Both the position numbers and the translations under genes were made by a program. A stretch of DNA of 17,622 bases from Flavobacteriales bacterium UBA979 (GTDB lineage: Bacteria; Bacteroidota; Bacteroidia; Flavobacteriales_D; Sanyastnellaceae): contig DBBR01000072.1 in assembly GCA_002292325.1 (NCBI GenBank), positions 144-17,765 on the forward strand, in the 5' to 3' direction. Under the pieces are notes generated by a model. The model was given only the letters and a program-made list of their open reading frames with translations. It did not search any database and had not been told where the DNA came from. Each line of letters starts with the position of its first letter. Within the stretch, counting starts at the first letter, position 1. Positions 8,281 through 15,814 of the stretch are shown here, piece by piece.

Positions 8281-9270
8281 ATGAACGATTCCCTCATTAC
8301 TAAACCCGTGTTTTGGCTGCCAGTGGCGCTGTGTTTCGTCGCTTGCCAGCGCGAAATTGATGTGGAATTGCCGCAAGTTGCACCTGTAAATGTGATTGAA
8401 GGAACCATTTTTGAAGGCGAGGCTCCAATTGTATTTGTCGGCGAAGCACAGGGCTATTTTGATCCCATCGATGCGAGCTCATTGGGCCAATCTTTCTTGC
8501 CTGGTGCCATCGTTCAAATGACGGTTGATGGGGTAAACTACCCTTTGGACGAATTGTGCACCGGAGATCTTCCGCCGGAATTACTGGCAACAGCGGAGGA
8601 ATTGTTGGGAATTTCTGCAGAGGTGCTTGCTCAGCTCGATTTGTGCGTCTACACGAGTTTCAGTCCCGAGGCCACTGGTCAAGCGGGCCATCGGTATGAT
8701 TTGGATGTGACGGTCGGAGATGCAACGATGACGGCATCCACTGAAATTTTAGAAGCCATTCCACTTGATTCGGCTTGGTTTCAAATCACAGGTACCCAAG
8801 ATTCTTTGGGGACGATGTATGGAAGATTCACAGATCCAGCAATGGAGGAAAATGCATACCGGTGGTATGCGAAACGAATTAATCTCCGCCCGGATTGGGA
8901 CCCCTTAGCAGGAGAGGTCAAGGATGCTGATTTTGTCGCGCCGTTGGGCAGTGTTTTTGATGATGAATTTTTCAATGGTCTGAGTTTCGATTTCAGTGCA
9001 TTCAGGGGTGTTGCTGCAGGCAGTACGGCATGGGATGATGATTTTGGAAACAGCCCAGAGGCCGGTTACTTTAAACTCGGCGATACAGTTGTCGTGAGGA
9101 TGTGCAGCATTGAGGAGGAAGTGTTTCAGTCGATTCGCAGTTATGAAAACCTCATTTTGAGCCAAGGCAGTCCTTTTGCTCCTCCAGCAAGTATGATAAC
9201 CAATGTTGAAGGAGGATTTGGCCTATGGGCTGGCTATGGAATCTCACAAGACACCGTAATTTGCGAATAA
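8281..9270 (+). CDS. DUF4249 lipoprotein
   Basis: A 329-residue exported protein. The start has a hydrophobic segment ending in FVAC, a lipobox with the acylated cysteine at residue 22. The mature part begins with EIDVELP and a VIEGTIFEGEAPIVF strand pattern, and ends with an SPFAPPASMITNVEGGFGLWAGYG segment; both ends match DUF4249, a Bacteroidota family. Those proteins are generally encoded beside TonB-dependent outer-membrane receptors and are presumed to be accessory lipoproteins, but no receptor gene lies next to this one. Instead a DUF4139 gene follows 14 bases downstream. The middle is acidic and has a second cysteine pair region (C93 and C122). Exact role unknown. Confidence 0.8.
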   Translation: MNDSLITKPVFWLPVALCFVACQREIDVELPQVAPVNVIEGTIFEGEAPIVFVGEAQGYFDPIDASSLGQSFLPGAIVQMTVDGVNYPLDELCTGDLPPELLATAEELLGISAEVLAQLDLCVYTSFSPEATGQAGHRYDLDVTVGDATMTASTEILEAIPLDSAWFQITGTQDSLGTMYGRFTDPAMEENAYRWYAKRINLRPDWDPLAGEVKDADFVAPLGSVFDDEFFNGLSFDFSAFRGVAAGSTAWDDDFGNSPEAGYFKLGDTVVVRMCSIEEEVFQSIRSYENLILSQGSPFAPPASMITNVEGGFGLWAGYGISQDTVICE

Positions 9271-9284
9271 CAAAAAGAACCAGA

Positions 9285-10883
9285 ATGAACATGTCACTCA
9301 GGAAAACAGCGATTGTTTGGTGCGTTATTTCGATTTCATTCGCGTGCCTTGGTCAAGCCGGTAAAACGGAAAAAGAGGTCGTCAATTGGCCGATTTCAGC
9401 GGTTACGGTCTATGAGTCAGGGGCGAAAGTTGAGCGATCTGGAGCTGTTAGGCTCAGCGCACAAGGCTTGAAAACCATTGTTGTCCGCGGCTTGGCTGAA
9501 GAGATCGACCCAGCCATGTTACAATTGAATTTGAACGAAGGTTGGTCGCTGGTCAGTCATGTGTTCAGGGTCTCCACCAACCAAGCGCGAGAACAGGAGG
9601 CTGGAAAAGAACAGGCATTGATTGACACTGAAATCAAGCAGAATAGGCAAACCCATGCGCTGCGCGATGCTTTAATGGTCACCTATGATGAAGAGTTGGC
9701 GATGATTCGTGCGAACCGAAGTGTGAGTGGCGGCGAGCTTTTACTCGTTGAAGATCTAAAGGAACATGCGGATTTTTGGAGAGAGCGCGTGATGGAGCTT
9801 CAGTATAAGATGTTGGAGCTGCGCATGGAGATGGATGCATTGGATGAAGAGCTGACAGCATTGAAGCGTGAACATGCGGATTGGGATGCACTTCGAAGCC
9901 AACGGGAAGGACAATTTACGCTTCGCTTTGCTGGCCCTGCGAATGGCGTGTCACAGATTCGAATGAGCTATGTCGTTTCTCGCGCTTTTTGGCGATCTGT
10001 TTACGACGCTGAAGTAGACCAATCTGGTGCGATATCGATGCGACGCTATGCTTTGGTTGAACAAAATACAGGGAGTGATTGGAAAGGTGTTCCATTGACC
10101 TTTCTCGTCGGGAATCCATTGGAATCCATTGCGCCGCCGGTTCCTGTCCAAAAGCGGCTCACGCTCGTTCGCAGTTTTGAAAAGGATGCTTATACCTGGG
10201 AATCGTCTGATGAAATGGATGATTTTGAAGGCTTTGAAGATTCGGCTGAAGGCGCTCCCGTTCCATCTGGGGCCCTCGAACGGTATTCGTTTATTCCTGC
10301 AAATTCAGTTGATATTTCGGGGGATGGTACCCGTGAGCGTGTTTACATAGAGGACATTCAATTGAAAGGGGATCTTTCTCACTTGCTGCTTCCAGCTTAC
10401 TCCGATGAGTCCTATCAATTGGTCAATTCAGGGGAGTGGCCAACATCCAACCTATTGCCGGGACCGGTTCAAGTCCTAACGGATGGAGTCTATCGTGGTT
10501 CTTACCGCATGAAATTGCCTGCACCAGGCGATACGCTTCAAATTCCTTTGGGCCAAGATAGTCGGGTTCGGAGCACGCGACAGCGGCTGTTGGATCAGTG
10601 TGCTAGCAGCGTATTGGGCGGCAACCGAAAAACAACTCAAACATTTGAAATTCGCGTTGAAAATCAGCACAACCGATCCGTTGAATTGAGGGTGGAGGAT
10701 GCCATTCCTATTTCCAATTCATCCGATATTCAAGTGGAACCTTTATCACTGGGAGGTGGCGATTGGAACGAAAACACAGGAGCGTTGTCTTGGGACTTGA
10801 CATTGGGCCCCAATGAAACCCGATCATTGATGTTCGGATTTGAAGTGACCTACCCGAGAAAAAAAGCGTTGCAAGGCTTGTGA
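9285..10883 (+). CDS. DUF4139 (mucoidy-inhibitor MuiA-like) exported protein
   Basis: A 532-residue protein from the ATG at 9285. The frame extends upstream to an ATG at 9225, but that would overlap the DUF4249 gene and bury the signal peptide; from 9285 (or 9291) it begins with a clean Sec signal ending near CLGQA. Residues about 35-95 are the N-terminal DUF4140 domain (VTVYESGAKVERSG). Residues about 100-205 are a long charged coiled coil. The rest is DUF4139, closing with the typical DAIPIS, a TGALSWDLTLGPNE strand and a FEVTYPRKK end. An acidic stretch rich in Asp, Glu and Ser (nucleotides about 10204-10260) interrupts DUF4139. Relatives are called mucoidy inhibitor A, with no known biochemistry. 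It converges on the next gene with 12 bases between stops. Confidence 0.87.
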   Translation: MNMSLRKTAIVWCVISISFACLGQAGKTEKEVVNWPISAVTVYESGAKVERSGAVRLSAQGLKTIVVRGLAEEIDPAMLQLNLNEGWSLVSHVFRVSTNQAREQEAGKEQALIDTEIKQNRQTHALRDALMVTYDEELAMIRANRSVSGGELLLVEDLKEHADFWRERVMELQYKMLELRMEMDALDEELTALKREHADWDALRSQREGQFTLRFAGPANGVSQIRMSYVVSRAFWRSVYDAEVDQSGAISMRRYALVEQNTGSDWKGVPLTFLVGNPLESIAPPVPVQKRLTLVRSFEKDAYTWESSDEMDDFEGFEDSAEGAPVPSGALERYSFIPANSVDISGDGTRERVYIEDIQLKGDLSHLLLPAYSDESYQLVNSGEWPTSNLLPGPVQVLTDGVYRGSYRMKLPAPGDTLQIPLGQDSRVRSTRQRLLDQCASSVLGGNRKTTQTFEIRVENQHNRSVELRVEDAIPISNSSDIQVEPLSLGGGDWNENTGALSWDLTLGPNETRSLMFGFEVTYPRKKALQGL

Positions 10884-10895
10884 GCCTGAGGGAGG

Positions 10896-11984
10896 TTACA
10901 GTTGGTCGGATTTAGATAACCGGACTCCGTTATAGTAGTGTTGCAAAATCTCCCAAGCCGTTGCACCAGATAAGGCCCGTTGCATTGCTCCCTCTTGACA
11001 CAGTCCGACTCCGTGGCCAAAACCGCTTCCGACAACCTTGTAAACATCTGGCCTCAGTGAATCGGGGTTGATTTGAAATGACGCCGAGGGCCAACCATAC
11101 CGTTTCCTTGCGGTCAAGAGCCCCTGCATCGAATCCGCCTCATGCAATGACCAAAATTCATCCCATTCTTGTCGGGGGACGGTTTGGGACCATCTGGCGT
11201 GCGGAGCATCCGCGCATGCTGCATCATCGACAGATTGTAAATAAGGCAATTGGTCACTCCATACGTCCGAGCCAGCCCATGTTTTTCCGCCGCAATTGGA
11301 GTGAAATGCCGTGGTTGCTGCTCGGCCTAATCGATCAACCAAAATAAGGGAACGAGTCGATTGACATCCTCGTTGAAGCGTATCATTGACGGTGGATGTG
11401 CCATCAAAAACTTGACAGTGTACTTGATCACACAGGTCAAAGCCAGCCATGCGATGACGTCCCATCGATTTAGTCGCATACGTGCGACTGATCATGGCAT
11501 GGGCCGCATAGAATGACATGGCGTGACCTTTGCCAACTTCCGTCGCGAGCACTCCAGGGAGGTAATCTTCCAAGGTGCTTTCCATGATGAATTGGGGAAT
11601 GTCATCGACGTGGACGAAGTGAAGTGCCCCGGGATATTGTCGATAACCCACTGCGCTGGTCACAATGCGCAAGCGGGCGTCAATGGATACAGGTTGCAAG
11701 ATAACGTAGGGCAGGGGTTCCGGAAATTCAACTGAACTTATTTGGAAGCCACCGTTGTGCGAGGTGACTGTTGGCATTCCTTTGAGAGGCCCCAATTTTT
11801 GGCCGTCAGGAAGCACCCATTCGTAGTTTCCTTGGGCACTTTGACACCGAAATGAATCGGTAGCGTTCAAATCCATTAGGCCAACTCTGATTGTTTCTTG
11901 TGCGATTGCTGCACCAACGAAGGTCCAACCGGTGATTGCTATGATCAGGAGACCGTCTCTCAGTCTGGTTTTGAACCCTTTCAT
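10896..11984 (-). CDS. SpoIID/LytB-domain protein
   Basis: A 362-residue exported protein with signal peptide (residues 1-28, cleaved after AIA). The SpoIID core begins with DYLPGVLATEV (140-150); E149 aligns with the catalytic glutamate of SpoIID lytic transglycosylases. It continues with a Cys pair C185/C190 before VFDG, FHSNCGGKT (227-235), GSGFGHGVGLCQEGA (319-333) and a final YYNG. Bacillus and Clostridioides SpoIID cut denuded glycan strands during engulfment; here there is no sporulation, so a wall-remodelling role in the periplasm is inferred. Residues 30-125 are a less conserved N-terminal region common in such proteins. It starts 11 bases after the lpxB stop and closes the five-gene unit. 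Confidence 0.9.
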   Translation of the reverse strand: MKGFKTRLRDGLLIIAITGWTFVGAAIAQETIRVGLMDLNATDSFRCQSAQGNYEWVLPDGQKLGPLKGMPTVTSHNGGFQISSVEFPEPLPYVILQPVSIDARLRIVTSAVGYRQYPGALHFVHVDDIPQFIMESTLEDYLPGVLATEVGKGHAMSFYAAHAMISRTYATKSMGRHRMAGFDLCDQVHCQVFDGTSTVNDTLQRGCQSTRSLILVDRLGRAATTAFHSNCGGKTWAGSDVWSDQLPYLQSVDDAACADAPHARWSQTVPRQEWDEFWSLHEADSMQGLLTARKRYGWPSASFQINPDSLRPDVYKVVGSGFGHGVGLCQEGAMQRALSGATAWEILQHYYNGVRLSKSDQL

Positions 11985-11995
11985 TTTGTCTGGAA

Positions 11996-13162
11996 TCAGC
12001 AGGACTGCAAAATTGCTCTGGCCACCAGTTCAGAAGGGCTGTCTTTTACTTTGAGTTTGCCGCGCAACTCCACAAAAGCCTGTTTTTGTTCTTCTCCTTG
12101 GGTGGTAAGTCCTCGCTCTGAATGCAACTGTTTTATCTGTTCAGCAAGAAGGGAGCCGGTGCAATCGTGCTGAATGCATTCAGGAACAGCCGTTCTTTGC
12201 AGCAAAATATTGGGAAGGCCAATCCATTGGGATTCAACCCACCAACGTGCTAGTCGATACGTTATTCCGCTTGTTCGGTAACAAATCACATGCGGAAGGC
12301 CAAGCAGAGCTGCCTCAAGCGTGGCGGTCCCTGATGTGACCAGAGCGACGTCAGCGCTGTTCATCAAGTCACGGGTTCGGTCAAATATGACCGGGATTTC
12401 GGCTTGAATCGCTTCGGAATAGTCTTCATTTGTTCGTCCGGGTGCGCCCGCAATGACAGGGAAGAAATGGGGCAATTCCTGGGTAGATTGTATCATCATT
12501 GGAAGCATCCGCTCCAATTCTTGTTTCCTCGAACCTGGCAACAGCAATAAGATGGGAAGTTGGGATGGATTCATAATTAAGCCAGGGGCGAGCTCATCCT
12601 CGCTTTTCTGCGCTTTTTGCATTTCCAATAATTCAATCAAAGGATGCCCAACCCAATTCACTTTCATTCCTTCCTTGGCATACCATTCAGCTTCGAATGG
12701 GAGAATTACATGCAGGTGATCTACGTCCCGCGAGATGGCGTGAATGCGGTTTTTTTTCCACGCCCATACAGAAGGAGAGATGTAGTGGTGCGTTTGAATT
12801 CCTGTTTTATGCGCATGGCGGGCTATTCTCAAATTGAAACCGGGATAATCGATTCCAACAAATGCATCCGGTTGAAATGATTCCAGTTCATGCAGGCATT
12901 CCTTCCAGCGTTTGCGAATCGTTCGCAGATTTTTGATGACTTCCCAAATTCCCATGAATGCCAAGCTTCGATAATGCCGCAAAACCGTGGCTCCAGCAGA
13001 TTCCATTTGTTCGCCACCCCAGCATCGAATTTCGATGTCCGGGTTGATGTCTCTAAGTGCCCGGACTAGCGTGCCTCCGTAAGCATCGCCTGACGCTTCA
13101 CCTGCCAAAATAAAAACTTTTGTCACCTTGTGGAAACGAGAGTCTGATTCAGCCATTGCCAT
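11996..13162 (-). CDS. lpxB: Lipid-A-disaccharide synthase
   Basis: A 388-residue GT19 glycosyltransferase, the usual length. LpxB condenses UDP-2,3-diacylglucosamine with lipid X to form the lipid A disaccharide at the inner face of the cytoplasmic membrane. Visible family motifs: AGEASGDAYG (20-29), GIDYPGFNLRIA, SPSVWAWKKNR, WVGHPL, LLPGSRKQE and TSGTATLEAALLG near the C-terminal nucleotide-binding site. Its presence shows the organism makes lipopolysaccharide. The start codon directly abuts the stop of the upstream membrane-protein gene (TGA then ATG) and a second ATG follows two codons later. Other lpx genes are not in the window. Confidence 0.96.
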   Translation of the reverse strand: MAMAESDSRFHKVTKVFILAGEASGDAYGGTLVRALRDINPDIEIRCWGGEQMESAGATVLRHYRSLAFMGIWEVIKNLRTIRKRWKECLHELESFQPDAFVGIDYPGFNLRIARHAHKTGIQTHHYISPSVWAWKKNRIHAISRDVDHLHVILPFEAEWYAKEGMKVNWVGHPLIELLEMQKAQKSEDELAPGLIMNPSQLPILLLLPGSRKQELERMLPMMIQSTQELPHFFPVIAGAPGRTNEDYSEAIQAEIPVIFDRTRDLMNSADVALVTSGTATLEAALLGLPHVICYRTSGITYRLARWWVESQWIGLPNILLQRTAVPECIQHDCTGSLLAEQIKQLHSERGLTTQGEEQKQAFVELRGKLKVKDSPSELVARAILQSC

Positions 13163-13480
13163 TCAAAATGCTTGGGATTGATACCAGATGATCAAAGGGA
13201 CGGTAATGAAAATCACAGCCAATAATCCGCGTGCGAATTGATTCCAATCTCTGCGCAATGCCAACCAAAATAGACCTACGTTGAAGAGCACGCTGATGGT
13301 CAAAATGCTGTCTTTGTAGAGCGAGCTGCCGAGGAATACGTCAGTGACAAAGTAATCAAGGGAGGTTCCATTCGCCCAGCTCCACCAAACAGTCATGATG
13401 CCAAAACCCAAAGCGGTGCCGATGATTCCTGCTGCGATTCCAGAAGCCATATGATCCAATTTCTGTTTCAAAGGTTCCAT
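13163..13480 (-). CDS. Small three-helix membrane protein between surE and lpxB
   Basis: A 105-residue protein starting MEPLKQKLDHM. It has three predicted membrane helices, roughly residues 13-33, 58-76 and 83-100, with a basic loop (RRDW) between the second and third; the first helix is Gly/Ala-rich (GIAAGIIGTALGFG). I chose the ATG at 13478-13480: the frame extends upstream to a GTG at 13564, but that would lie inside surE and adds a hydrophilic stretch with no sign of a real N-terminus. The gene overlaps the surE end by 13 bases and abuts the lpxB start. I do not recognise a named family. Its place suggests a function at the inner membrane linked to LpxB, but that is inference. Confidence 0.75.
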   Translation of the reverse strand: MEPLKQKLDHMASGIAAGIIGTALGFGIMTVWWSWANGTSLDYFVTDVFLGSSLYKDSILTISVLFNVGLFWLALRRDWNQFARGLLAVIFITVPLIIWYQSQAF

Positions 13481-14238
13481 TGATTGAGAGTGGAAATCGC
13501 GTGATGTGCTGTTAAGTCGAATTGCGTTGGCACGACACTGACATAGCCGTTTCGCAGTGCCCACTCATCGGTGTCTTGCCCTTGATCTGGATTCGTGAAC
13601 TTGCCTGTCATCCAAAAGTACGGGGCTCCTCCTGGCGAAGTTCGTTTGTCAAATGCGTCCTCCCAATAACCTGCAGATTGGCGACAGATTTTGATTCCAT
13701 TCAACTCGCTGACGGGCAAGTCTGGAAAGTTGACGTTGAGGCAGGTTCCGACTGGCAAGGAACGTTTGAGCACACTGAGAGATAGCTTTTCAACATACGA
13801 AGCACATGCTGAAAAATCAGCATCTGGAGCGTGATTTAGCAGGCTGAAACCAATGGATGGAATCCCTTCAACGGCTCCTTCGACGGCAGCTGACATTGTA
13901 CCACTATAAATGACGTTGATGGAAGCATTGCTGCCATGGTTGATGCCACTCAGCAATAGATCGGGCTTTTGACCGAGAATTTCATAAATGGCCAATTTGA
14001 CACAATCGACCGGCGTTCCGGTTATTTGCCAGGCTGCTTCGACCTCCGGTACCCCGAAAGTGACCTGCTCCATTTTGAGGATCCCATTGATGGTGACTGC
14101 GTGTCCCATACCACTTTGCGCCCGGTCGGGCGCTACGACGACGATCCGACCGTGCGGTGCCATAGCTCGGGCAAGTGCCTGAATTCCCCTGGCTTGAATG
14201 CCATCATCATTGGTGATCAGAATCAGTGGCTTACTCAT
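13468..14238 (-). CDS. surE: 5'/3'-nucleotidase SurE
   Basis: A 256-residue SurE, the usual length, a metal-dependent phosphatase of nucleoside 5'- and 3'-monophosphates. The metal ligands known from the family are all present: N10-D11-D12-G13 near the start, S42 in QSGMG, and N100 in SGINHGSN, followed by YSGTMSAAVEG. The frame extends upstream to a TTG at 14361, overlapping pepD, but the ATG at 14236-14238 gives the standard MSKPLILITNDDG beginning, 7 bases after the pepD stop. SurE next to lpxB is an arrangement I recall in other Bacteroidota. It probably takes part in nucleotide turnover during stationary phase or stress. Confidence 0.96.
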   Translation of the reverse strand: MSKPLILITNDDGIQARGIQALARAMAPHGRIVVVAPDRAQSGMGHAVTINGILKMEQVTFGVPEVEAAWQITGTPVDCVKLAIYEILGQKPDLLLSGINHGSNASINVIYSGTMSAAVEGAVEGIPSIGFSLLNHAPDADFSACASYVEKLSLSVLKRSLPVGTCLNVNFPDLPVSELNGIKICRQSAGYWEDAFDKRTSPGGAPYFWMTGKFTNPDQGQDTDEWALRNGYVSVVPTQFDLTAHHAISTLNQWNL

Positions 14239-14245
14239 TGGTTCG

Positions 14246-15706
14246 TTATTTCTTCTCGGGAATTTGGCCAAGGACATCGAGGAAGAATCCCCAAAACTTT
14301 TGCACTGAGCTAATTTGTACACACTCATCAGGGCTATGAGCACCTCGGATATTGGGCCCAAAGCTCACCATATCCATCTCTGGATAATTGGTGCCCAGGA
14401 TGCCACATTCCAAGCCTGCATGACATGCCAAAACGCGAGGTGACTCTTTGAATTTATCTTCATAAATATCCTTTACGATCGAAACAATTTCGCTTGAAGG
14501 GTTGGGTGTCCATCCAGGGTATACGCCGCTAAAGTCCGTTTCCAATCCTGCCAATGCGAAAGCACATGCAATGCTATTGGCATGATCGTCTTTCTCAGAA
14601 TTCACAGAACTCCGGCACAGGCATTGAATCGTAACCTCGCCGTCCTCCAACTCAACCCTTGCGAGGTTATTGGATGTTTGCACCAAATTGGGGATGTCTG
14701 GACTCATTCGATGGATTCCAACGGGGCACGTCTGAATTCCCATAAGAATGGCCAGCTGGTCATCTTCTGGCATGCAAACGCTTGCCGTATTTGGTTGTGA
14801 AGTACACGCGACTTGAAGGCCGGGATCAGTGGTCTTGTATTCTGCTTGGATTTGCTGAAATGAACTGACCAAGGATTGTTTGAAAGCTGTTTCGTCTTGA
14901 GGGTCCAATACAATGACCGCTTCTGATTCACGCGGAATGGCATTTCTCAATCCGCCACCGCGAAGTGAAACAAGTCGAAAATCAGCTTCACCAAGGCATT
15001 CCAAAAGCAAGCGATTCATCATTTTATTGACGTTGGCAATGCCCTTATGTATGTCCATGCCCGAGTGTCCGCCTGCCCCTCCGTTCAAAACGATGTTCAG
15101 TTGCATCAACCCTTCCTTTACCTTCTCGCTTTCATAGCTTCCTGTCGAAGTCACGTCCACTCCTCCAGCGCATCCAATCGAAAGTTCATCATCGTCTTCT
15201 GTATCGAGGTTTAATAAAATACCACCAGTCAAAAACTCACCTTTTAGTCCCAACGCACCTGTCATACCCGTCTCCTCATCAATGGTAAAAAGCGCTTCAA
15301 TCGCCGGATGAGGGATGTCGTTTGAACTGAGCACTGCTAAAATAGAAGCAACGCCAATACCGTTGTCTGCACCAAGTGTGGTGCCTTTTGCGCGAACCCA
15401 ATCTCCGTCAACGTACATCTGAATTCCTTGGGTGTCAAAATCGAAATCGGTGTCGTTATTTTTTTGGCAAACCATGTCCAGGTGACTTTGCAAAACAATC
15501 GAAGTGCGGGTTTCCATTCCCTCCGTGGCTGGCTTGCGAATGAGAACATTGCCCACTTCGTCCGTCAACGTTTCGAATCCCCACTTCTCGCCCAAGCCAA
15601 TGACCCAGTTTTTTACGCGGTCTTCCTTTTTGGAAGGCCGAGGTATTTCATTTAGCGCGTTGAAATGATGCCAGAGAGGGCGGGGTTGTAGTTCGGTTAC
15701 AGTCAT
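14246..15706 (-). CDS. pepD: Aminoacyl-histidine dipeptidase (M20 family, PepD type)
   Basis: A 486-residue di-zinc peptidase that splits dipeptides such as beta-Ala-His and other Xaa-His in the cytoplasm. Family features: HLDMVCQK with H75 and D77, GADNGIG with the bridging D114, the catalytic glutamate region DEETGM (143-148), GGAGGHSGMDIHKG, and the C-terminal CHAGLECGIL carrying a further glutamate ligand. The frame begins further up with a TTG at 15719-15721, but the ATG at 15704-15706 (MTVTELQPRP) is the better start; eight A residues, a G and three A residues precede it, an A-rich leader common in Bacteroidota instead of a Shine-Dalgarno sequence. First gene of the five-gene minus-strand unit. 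Confidence 0.95.
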   Translation of the reverse strand: MTVTELQPRPLWHHFNALNEIPRPSKKEDRVKNWVIGLGEKWGFETLTDEVGNVLIRKPATEGMETRTSIVLQSHLDMVCQKNNDTDFDFDTQGIQMYVDGDWVRAKGTTLGADNGIGVASILAVLSSNDIPHPAIEALFTIDEETGMTGALGLKGEFLTGGILLNLDTEDDDELSIGCAGGVDVTSTGSYESEKVKEGLMQLNIVLNGGAGGHSGMDIHKGIANVNKMMNRLLLECLGEADFRLVSLRGGGLRNAIPRESEAVIVLDPQDETAFKQSLVSSFQQIQAEYKTTDPGLQVACTSQPNTASVCMPEDDQLAILMGIQTCPVGIHRMSPDIPNLVQTSNNLARVELEDGEVTIQCLCRSSVNSEKDDHANSIACAFALAGLETDFSGVYPGWTPNPSSEIVSIVKDIYEDKFKESPRVLACHAGLECGILGTNYPEMDMVSFGPNIRGAHSPDECVQISSVQKFWGFFLDVLGQIPEKK

Positions 15707-15718
15707 TTTTTTTTCTTT

Positions 15719-15726
15719 CAAAAGTA
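15719..15726 (-). promoter_or_regulatory. Candidate -7 promoter element upstream of pepD
   Basis: On the minus strand 15726 to 15719 reads TACTTTTG, a full match to the Bacteroidota -7 consensus TAnnTTTG, 12 bases before the pepD ATG. A TTTTG that might serve as a -33 element lies about 26 bases further upstream, farther than the usual 19-21, so that half is poor. If used, transcription would start very close to the ATG, and the whole pepD-spoIID unit would depend on it. Confidence 0.4.
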
Positions 15727-15814
15727 GCCTGTAAATCGGCAGTATCCGGATGCAAAAGGGGTTTCAGTTAGCAATCATTTTTTTTCGTACATTACGTTAA
15801 CCAAATTTCATCTG

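Noticed and set aside
9225..9284. Upstream ATG that lengthens the DUF4139 frame by 20 residues
   Set aside because: It overlaps the DUF4249 coding end and puts basic, non-signal sequence before a clean signal peptide that starts at 9285.
10884..10895. Terminator between the convergent DUF4139 and SpoIID genes
   Set aside because: Only 12 bases separate the stops and I find no convincing stem with a T-run on either strand.
13481..13564. N-terminal extension of the three-helix protein frame
   Set aside because: It begins with GTG and lies wholly within surE; the ATG at 13478-13480 gives a normal membrane-protein start.
14239..14361. N-terminal extension of the surE frame
   Set aside because: It begins with TTG, lies within pepD, and the family's standard beginning is at the ATG at 14236-14238.
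15707..15721. TTG start for pepD, five codons upstream
   Set aside because: The TTG overlaps the candidate promoter element and the ATG at 15704-15706 gives the better start.
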